From Thuidium tamariscinum (Eukaryota > Streptophyta > Bryopsida > Hypnales > Thuidiaceae), in assembly GCA_947034885.2 (NCBI GenBank), contig OX344754.2:4657001-4721000 (forward strand): a stretch of 64,000 nucleotides of DNA. The letters are read 5' to 3'. The notes beneath the pieces are model-generated. The model had not been told where the DNA came from, made no database searches, and saw only the letters and a list, made by a program, of their open reading frames with translations. The position numbers and the translations under genes are program-made. This document shows positions 55,919-64,000 of the stretch, in pieces (within the stretch, counting starts at the first letter, position 1; every line of letters begins with the position of its first letter).

Positions 55919-57876
55919 TTAACCCCTCACCACCCAAGGGGACCAAAAGTATCCTCACATAGTCTAGCAATCAACTTCAAAGTACTGTAACTTTTTCATC
56001 TAATGTCCAAATTCAATAAAACTTGTTGGAAAAGTTGCAAATACTAGTCTATTTTTTGTGATAAAATTTTCAAATCTATCCAAGATGTATTAACCCCTCA
56101 CCACCCAAGCCCCAACCATGTCAGGAAACAACCCTACTTTTCAAGTGTTATAAGTCTAAATGTGAGTAATGTATGAAAATCTGAACTGCACAATCTTGTA
56201 GTGTACATGTTAAAGATGTTGTAGATCAAATTTGGAGTCATTTGACCATATAGATTGAAAGATTATAATGTTTTAGTGTTCAAAAAAGATGCTGAAATTT
56301 TCTTAAAAACACATTTAGAGGTGAAATTTGATTTCTAAAATTACTCAAATGAAAAAACTTTAAACTACAAAATGATTCAAAATAAACGAAAAAAAATTTG
56401 GTGAAAGAAAATATCATTAATTAAATTGACTTATTGTGTTTGCAAAATTGTTTTGAAGTATCATAAAACAGTGAAAAAAGTAGCAAAAAATCACATCTAT
56501 GGTTGAACTTCTCTTTACTAAATTGCTTCTAAGTCACTCATTAGGTCTTGGATTGATATGAAATTTGAACCACAAAAATTAAACTAGTATGCTCAACTTT
56601 TCCAACAAAAATTGTTGTAAATGGACCATGTAAAAAGAAGTTATAAGTCGCCAAAGTTCACTACACTCCAAAAATGGCAGGATTTTGAACTTCAAATTGC
56701 TCCCAAACATTCAAAACAACTTGGATTGACATGAAAATTTTACCACAATAACTAGACTTCAAGACAAACAAAAACCAAGAAATTTTACTTAAATCAAGAA
56801 TTTAATGCAAAAGATACAAGCCCCCAAAGTTGCAGCCCTAAAATGCAGTTCGGTGATTTCAAATTTAACTTGCAAGCTTTGATTGGCTGCCAAAAATTCA
56901 ATACAACTTGTATTGATCTGAAAATTTTACCATAGAAACTAGACTTCTATGTGCAACTTTCCCAACAAGTTTTATTGAATTTGGACATCAGATGCAACAG
57001 TTACAGCACTTTGAAATTGGCTGCTAGACTGTGTGAGGACACTTTTGGGCCCCTTGGGTGGTGAGAGGTTAAGTTTTTGAAATCCATTCAAATTTTGCAA
57101 GTTCAATTTGAGGTCATCACACTGCATTGAGATGGCTGCAACTTTGGGGGCTTGTATCTTTTTCATCAAATGTTAGTTTTCAATAAAATTTGATGAGTTT
57201 TGTTCCCTATAAATTCTACTAATTGTGGTAAGACTTTCATGTCAATCCATGCTATTTTGAATGCTTGAGAGCAATTCAAAGTTCAAAATCCAAATTTTTT
57301 TGCATAATAATAGTGAACTTTGTTGGCTCATTACTTTTGTAGAAAGGGTTTGTTTCCAATAACTTTTATTGGAAAAGTTGCACATACTAGTCTAGTTCTT
57401 GTAGTAAAAATTTCATATCAATCCAAGATTGAGTTATGATTGAGTGAGAAGCATTTTCGTAGAGGTAGGTTCAGCCATTGATGTGTTTTTTTGCTATTTT
57501 TTTCACAGTTTTTTTACATTTCAAAACAATTTTGCAAATGCAATGAGTCAATTGAATGATTTTTTTCCACCAAAGGTTTTTTTTAATTTTGAATCAATTT
57601 GTAGTTTAAAGTTTTTTCATTTGAGTAGGTTTAGAAATTGAATTTCGCCTCCAAATGTGTTTTTAGGAAAATTTCAGCATCTTTTTACAACACTAAAACA
57701 TTGTAATCTTTCAATCTATATTGTCAAATGACCCCAAATTTTTTTATACCATCTACAACATGCACAATGTACGGTTCAGATTTTCATACCTTACTCACAT
57801 TTAGACTTATAACACTTGAAAAGCAAGGTTGTTTTCTGATAAGCTTATGGTTAGCCCTTGGGCGGTGAGGGGTTCA
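55919..57876. mobile_element. Interleaved inverted-repeat structure, arms A-B-A'-B', TTAACCCCTCACC termini
   Basis: Arm A (about 55919-56089) begins TTAACCCCTCACCACCC and is inverted at about 56900-57072. Arm B (56090 to about 56890) also begins TTAACCCCTCACCACCC and is inverted at about 57073-57876, where it ends GGGCGGTGAGGGGTTCA. So two inverted pairs overlap rather than nest. Arms A are closely similar over about 150 bp, arms B over about 0.8 kb (for example AAGTGTTATAAGTCTAAATG and GATACAAGCCCCCAAAGTTG in both). No coding frame. Confidence 0.85.
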
Positions 57877-58076
57877 TTCTCCAAGTACATTGATTGAAAT
57901 CAAAGTGATCCCTTTATTTCTTAACACTTCAGAAATCTTCCAAAAAAATTCAAAAATGCATATAATACAAGTGGTTCTCGATGGACGTATCTTTCACACG
58001 AGCACCACCATCAAATGGTTAGCAAGGAAGGCAGTCACATGATCACTCCTGAATACGGACAATTTTCTTGTTGTAA

Positions 58077-58407
58077 GGTAAGAGGTCCTATAATGGACCA
58101 TCTAAGGGCTGAAACAGAATTTCAGGTAGGTAAAACTTCTAGAAACATTTTTCAGTAAATTTTCTTTGAAAGACAAGTAGAATTGACATCTAACCCAAGT
58201 CGTTTCATATTTTTTTGAGCTTTGTGGAATGAGTTATCAAATTTTGAAGTTGAAAGGGGATAGGGCTCTAAAATGGTGCCCTAGCTAAAATGTACACTGT
58301 CAATACACTGTTGAAGGCTATGAAAAAGCAGCATGTACAAGTATTGTACATTTAAGGTAGGGCACCATTTGAGAACCCACTCCATTTAAGAGCCTTCTAC
58401 CTTACCC
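58077..58407. mobile_element. M330 MITE, first of an inverted pair
   Basis: Starts TAAGGTAAGAGGTCCTATAA and ends GAGCCTTCTACCTTA. It is nearly the same as 31518-31852 and is followed after about 85 bp by an inverted copy. Confidence 0.88.
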
Positions 58408-58489
58408 CAAAGAACACTGCAATATGAATAACAAATGTCCGGAGCTCAATTGAATATGATAAGCTAAATTTGTTCATTAACTTATTGTA

Positions 58490-58826
58490 AAGTAAAAGGT
58501 CCCAAAATGGAGCGGGCATTAAAATGGTGCCCTATCTTAAATGTAAAACGTTTGTACATGTTGCTTTTTCATAGCTTTCAGCAGTGTACTAACAGTGTAC
58601 ATTTTAGCTAGGATACCATTTTAGAGCCCTATGCCCTTTCAACTTCAAAATTTGATAACTAATTCAAAGAAGCTCCAAAATATATGAAACGACTTGGTTT
58701 AGATGTCAATTTCACTTGTCTTTCTAGAAAAATATACTGAAAATTATTTCAAGATGTTTCACCTCTCCAAAATTCAGTTTCAGCCCTTAGATGGTCCATT
58801 ATAGGACCTTCTACCTTATTCACTTT
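58490..58826. mobile_element. M330 MITE, second of an inverted pair
   Basis: GTAAAGTAAAAGGTCCCAAA at the left, ATAGGACCTTCTACCTTA at the right. The inside is the reverse complement of 58077-58407 (AAACGACTTGG, CAGCCCTTAGATGG). Confidence 0.88.
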
Positions 58827-59007
58827 TCCTTGACCTTGCAGCTTACCAACTTCCCTTCAAGTACGACTTTTCCAATAGGTTATACCTTATTCATGCAATG
58901 TTCATACTTTGTTTTTGCAATTAACACCAATCCTATGATCAAGGGGTTGTGACATGTTCATATTAGAATAATTATGCAAAGGGTTAGTCATGGAATCAAC
59001 ACCACTT

Positions 59008-59166
59008 AAGGTAAGTCAGCCTATGATAGGTCAAATGGGAGCCAATACGTCATAGGACAAATTATGTTAATGGTGTACATTCTAGTTCTGAAATGTGTAC
59101 CATTAGAATAATTTGTTGTGTGATGAACTAGCTCCCATTTGGCTTGTGATAGGTTGAGTTAACTTA
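59008..59166. mobile_element. Short palindromic MITE
   Basis: TTAAGGTAAGTCAGCCTATG and CAAATGGGAGC at the left are inverted at the right (GCTCCCATTTGGC, ATAGGTTGAGTTAACTTA). It can form a near-complete hairpin and is related to 39165-39325. Confidence 0.75.
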
Positions 59167-59328
59167 CTAACCACAGTGTAATCACCACAAATGTGAGATA
59201 ATTGTTCTACTATGGTAGTTAGGCACACAATGTGAAGGTGAACAAAGTTTGTCAAATGAACTACAAGATGAAATAATTGCTTGCACATCAAATTACCAAA
59301 GTATTGGAATTCAATTCCACCCTCTTAA

Positions 59329-60241
59329 CCCCTAAAGGACTAGCTTGCCAAATTTGGCAACATTTAGCAATTTTGGGCAGGTATGTGTGAATGGAGATTT
59401 CCATATTTTGAGCCCAAATTTTAATAGAAGGTGGAGAGGAGGAATATCTTTCATATGTACAAAAATCAAGACATTTGGAAATACACGTCAAAAGATATGG
59501 TCTAATATGTTATTTTTCTTTGTAATTGGGCAATTCAAGAAAATTGGAAAAAATTGCTTTATCCAAAAACATAAACTTGAAATTAGTTTTCTTCATTTGT
59601 GTGTGTATAGAAATCTTTCAATCATTCCATTTTGATCAATGAGTTAAAAGTTGCGGGTAGTTATAGATTCTCTATTCTAAAATAAACTTTGAAGTCCTTT
59701 ATTTGACTCAATTTTCAATATTTAAAAAAAAACAAAAAATTACAGGATGAAATTTGTTTGTTACAACATTCCAACCATTGGGATCAACATTTTTTAATTC
59801 CACAATTAAATTCTTAACAATTTTATATTTTCAATCATTTGCTACTTCTTCTTACCTACTATTTTTTCCCTATATGTTGTACAATTCTAAACAACTTGAA
59901 ATTTTTTAAGCAAGTACCCTACTTGGCCTCAACAATGACTCCAAAGAGGTACAATCATTTAGGAAAAAATTTCATATGATAGTCGCCGTATGAAGTGCAA
60001 CTACCCCATTTTCCACAAGGTGTAAAAAATGATTCTTGAGCATTCAAACACTAATATCTTGCAATCTTCATGGTGAAAAACTCTGGAATTTTTTACACAT
60101 GTTTCAAACCAATTTACTACAAGCCCCTATGGTTGCAAACCTCATAAAATGTTTACAAAAATAAAAATTGGTATTGATATTAGAAATGGCAGTTTTGACA
60201 ATTTTTCAAGTGAACACAGTCAAAGAACTTAACTTAAGAGG
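59329..60241. mobile_element. 0.93-kb TTAA family, copy f
   Basis: 913 bp, TTAA at 59325-59328 and 60242-60245. Starts CCCCTAAAGGACTAGCTTGC and ends CACAGTCAAAGAACTTAAC..AGAGG. Same order of internal blocks as copy c. Confidence 0.88.
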
Positions 60242-60469
60242 TTAACTTTGAAAGGGCCCACAAGACCTTTGCAACCATACAATACAATATGTTATGAATG
60301 TTGTGATGTATAATAAAAAAAACATTGACTAAATACATTTCAATGCAAAGTAAATTAATTATCATGGTAGTTTATAACAAGGTATCACAATTCATGTATT
60401 AAATCACAATTGAAAAGTTATAAGACTAAATATAAATTATACAGAGAAACCCCGTGGGCCTTTCACGGG

Positions 60470-61520
60470 TTAAAACAACTATTCAATCAAATTGGCATTT
60501 GAGCACTTCTTGGGACAAGAACACCAATAATACAAGCTCTGGTGGTACAAGTTCCAATGGTGTGCGAAGTACTACAAAGTCTCCATTCACCAGTCACCAC
60601 CCAGTGGAAACTTTTCCATCTGTCACATAGAACCTTCTGTGGACCATTTGGTAGTTTGCACTTTCATTTTAATGTAACAAGCTGCTGAAGAATCAGTTCG
60701 AAAAAACAAAATGTCAATAGATGTACCTTAGTCTTTTCATACTTCGCACTCACAAATCAAAGCTTGCTTGGATGATTGGTCAATGAAACCTTTAATTAAT
60801 CTATTATATTCAGTACAGATGGTCACTTGTCACTACTTAATGTCACAAAATCAGACATGTTTTCATCCTTCTTTTCTCATCATGTTATTTCATCTCACTC
60901 CTATTTGTGTGTACGTGACAGCTTGGCATCACACCTAACCCTAATGACATTAGGGGTTGTCACACCACTTCTAAGAAGCAATATTTCTCAAAGAATGAAA
61001 AGTTGGTGAGAAAAGCAAGGAGTCAATGGGGAGCCATTGTCCTCAACACCGGTGTGACATCCCTTTTGAATGCATTGAGTATGGAGACTGAAAACCCCAG
61101 AATCACTTTACCTACAACGAACCTACAATGAATGATGAATGCTCTCAAGCTCACCAACCATTAGAGCCTCCAACATCAACAAGCAACAACAAAGATAAAG
61201 CTGTGAAGGGTGAAACTAGAGGAGCGGAGGATAAAACATTCCTCAAGAAATCTGTCACAAGTGTGGTTTCTTCACTTGCTCACAAGAAGAAATGACATTG
61301 AAATTTCTCAAGGAATTATTGATCCGGCTACCACAAACAACCAATGACAACTAGACATGTGGATATTTTTGGAGAAATGTGCTAGCCTCAGAAGTGCTGT
61401 AATGACACCTATTGCAAAGCTTTGGTTATTGTTGAGAGAAGAAGAGGTAGTAAAATTAAACCGTTTGTGCCACTCTATCAAAGATACACTTGAATTTCTT
61501 GATCTTCTCTTCAACCCTTG
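60470..61520 (+). other. Coding-like remnants of unknown origin
   Basis: Three short open stretches look protein-like but are separated by stops and frame changes: one near 60480-60630 with TSSGGTSSNGVRSTTKSPF, one near 61130-61295 with PPTSTSNNKDKAVKGETRG and SVTSVVSSLAHKKK, and one near 61360-61520 with CASLRSAVMTPIAKLWLLL and LCHSIKDTLEFLDLLF. I recognise no family. A dead gene or captured gene fragments would fit. Confidence 0.3.
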
Positions 61521-61529
61521 AATCAAATC

Positions 61530-63710
61530 AGTGGGCTAGAATTTGATTCCAAGCAAGAATTATGAAAGTTCATTCTAGTGCCAATCTTTGAGTTTTGGCT
61601 ACTTTCTTCTAAGTTTCATCTTGATGACAGTGTAAGCATTGATTGTCTTACATTTTTTATTCATCTCCAAAGGCATGAGGTACTTGCCATTGGTTGTGAA
61701 GATGAACTCTTGAATTATCATGCATTGTGAGCTACTAAACCATCTCATTTTGTGAGCATCACAATGATCGTGACAAGGTAGGGATTGCTAACATTGGACC
61801 ATCAATTGAATGCAAGAGCCTTGGTGCATTTCCTTGAATTTAAGTTGGCATCTCTTTGTGTTTATTGCTTGAAATATAAAAGTTTATGGATCCTTAGTTT
61901 TGATTTTGAATAGCTTAAATTAGAAATAGGTGCAAAATTTAAAGTAATTCTGTGCAAAGCAATTTGGACATGTACATCCTTGGTTTCTAGGCTTAGTATC
62001 TAGCTCACTATTAGTTTCTATCTTCACTAGTTGTATAGAGTGGTTTATAATGTACATTTCCATATGAATGACATAGGCATCATTTCAATCATTTTGGAGA
62101 AAAAATCAAAATTGAGGACCCAAAAATGAGGGCTATCGGAAGATACGTAAAAATCCTACAAATATTTTGCAAGGTGCACAATAAGATCTATGATATTTTT
62201 GAAAAGATGAAACTATTCACAAATTTACTAATAAGAATCTAACTAATATTATAATAGAAAAGAGATTCAACCAAATTACTACCATTTCCAAGAGTAGAAG
62301 TTGTTTTTCTTCCACATGTATTAGAAGACTATGCTTTATGCATATGGAAATGATTTGCTATAGCCATGATTCCACATGTGAAGATGTACATGTAGTCATG
62401 TACTTTGCCATCAAGCCAAGGAAAACACTCTATAAGATTGCTACACAACATTTGAACATGGAAGATCAATTTCAAAAAAACCCAAAAATCAAATGGTTTG
62501 AGGAAGTAGGTTTGTTATGTAAACTATCAAAGAGACAACTAAACCAATACAAATTAGGCTTCATAGAGTGAGTCATAATTTGATGTTAAAAACCCAATTA
62601 ACACCTAATTATACAAAAAAATTCATAAATATATGACAAGAAACAATTAAATATTATTAAAACTTTTTTTTTATTCATCATGTTGCATTTCTGCTGCATT
62701 GCAACGGGCTCCATTCTAGTGTATTGTATGGTTGATGGAGACTCTACCTTCAAATTCTATCAAGCAAATCAAAGTGCTGCAACTTTGTAAATTGTAGCAC
62801 AATCCTTGGTCGATCAGTTCCAGTCTTCATTTGTCACTTCTTCCTTTGCCAATCATAGATTACAAGAATTTTGTACTAATGGTGAATGGTGAATTTAATT
62901 AAAATGGCAAAATTCCATTACTTTAACACTTTTTATAGTCTAGACCATGCAGTTTGAAATCTAAATTTGTCATAGAATTTTGAAATCTACACGTGTCCTA
63001 GATGTTTGAAAAACTATGCCTATCTTCGATGTCAATTTTCAATTCGAACTATGTGGTTTGAAAATGGCGTATGGAATATTTCCATTTTAATAAAATTCAT
63101 CATAATTACTGTCAAAGTAATGCTCAACAACAACAACATTCTTTACACCAACATCAAGGTATCCCCTAGATCACCAAGCTTATTGAAATTCAATAGAAGT
63201 GCACCCAAATAAAGCCCTCAAACCAGGGTGTTTTTTTTGGTTTTCGGACAAATGGTTATGTGGCCTTCCTTTCAAGAAGGTTTTTAATTGTCTGGCTCCT
63301 TAATTTGAAGGACTTGAATTGAAAAAGGCCATATTTGAGTATGCAGTTTTGAGTGCATAATTTTTGTATGTAATTTTTGTATGTGCTGGCTTTGCACAAT
63401 AGATGAAATGAAAATTTTGAAACATTGTGGCAACAGTGTGCAAGGGCATTATTGCTATTTGGCATTTTTTAACGCATTTTCCCTCTTTTTTTCCTATATT
63501 TTTTTCTATAGGCTTGAACTGAGGGTAAGAGCAAAATAATGCAGAAACACCTGCTGACTGAAAGTTGTGAGGCAAGGCTCGTGGGGATGCCAATGAAGAA
63601 GGAGCTGGAGAATGTGTTCCCCATGCGGTAGTGAGGAAGCAAGGCATGGAGGAATACCAGAATTTTGTCACCGGAAGTGATGGACACGGAAGCTTGAATC
63701 CATTCAATTA
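61530..63710. other. AT-rich intergenic sequence
   Basis: No gene that I can support and no clear transposon ends. A 77-codon frame at 62338-62571 has no recognisable domain. Confidence 0.4.
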
Positions 63711-64000
63711 AGGTGGGTACACCTAAAATTGCACCTCACCTAAAAGTGTCATCTATAGTTGCTGTACATTTCTGAATTCCATTATGTACCTATTTGACTA
63801 GAGTGCTTTTAGAAATAGACTGTGAACCTTAATAACTTTTGCATACTGTATCAAAATGCTGCGTTTTTTTGGTGCATTAGAACATACTTTCACTTGCCAA
63901 GAAGACTATATAAAAATTTGATCAGACCAGTAATAGTTACTAGGCACAGTACCAAAAAGTGGCACTTTTAGGCAGGGTTTTTTTTTCTGGCACCAAGGGC
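63711..64000. mobile_element. MITE, TAAGGTGGGTACACC family, copy cut by the window end
   Basis: Starts AAGGTGGGTACACCTAAAAT and shares AATAACTTTTGCATACTGTA and CACTTGCCAAGAAGACTATA with the inverse of 18216-18492. The right terminus is outside the window or replaced by the CAGGGTTTTTTTT end near 63974. Confidence 0.75.

Noticed and set aside
62338-62571. A 77-codon open frame
   Set aside because: No domain, no splice partners, typical of chance frames in this AT-rich region.

Overview
The window is nuclear DNA of a land plant. The gene set shows this: an XBAT35-type ankyrin/RING ubiquitin ligase, a chloroplast-targeted PsbP-domain protein, a plant STP-type hexose transporter with its usual first intron position, and PR-10/Bet v 1 proteins. 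The genes have GT-AG introns and fairly GC-rich exons, and the sequence between them is very AT-rich and full of short DNA transposons. I cannot name the species. The repeat content looks unlike the grass or crucifer genomes I know, so a non-flowering plant is possible, but that is only an inference.

Layout. 1-14,500 is the gene-rich end: the last five exons of the XBAT35-like gene (+, cut by the window start); a convergent six-exon PsbP-domain gene (-) with a possible small divergent reading frame at its 5' end; then a complete three-exon hexose transporter gene (-). Downstream of the transporter lie two decayed copies of its own C-terminal coding tail, and there are home-made repeats in its second intron and upstream region. 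14,500-42,400 is almost entirely repeats: MITEs of several families, a six-unit tandem array of a palindromic element, a GC-rich minisatellite, a 107-bp AT tract, and a dominant family of about 0.93-kb non-coding elements that begin CCCCTAAAGG and are flanked by TTAA. Several of these are inserted into each other and leave exact TTAA duplications. 42,700-50,650 holds a duplicated PR-10 locus: the first copy is a pseudogene with several indels and a lost splice donor, the second is intact with a TATA box. A non-autonomous CACTA element lies between them. 51,550-52,600 holds a four-exon gene model of unknown function. 52,900-64,000 is again repeat-dominated, with an unusual interleaved inverted-repeat structure at 55.9-57.9 kb.

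The genes do not form a pathway or cluster; they are ordinary separate plant genes. The most unusual content is the set of TTAA-flanked elements. Their target site and CCC(C)T termini match what is known of the piggyBac (or Kolobok) superfamilies. The nested copies let the empty target sites be read directly from this window.
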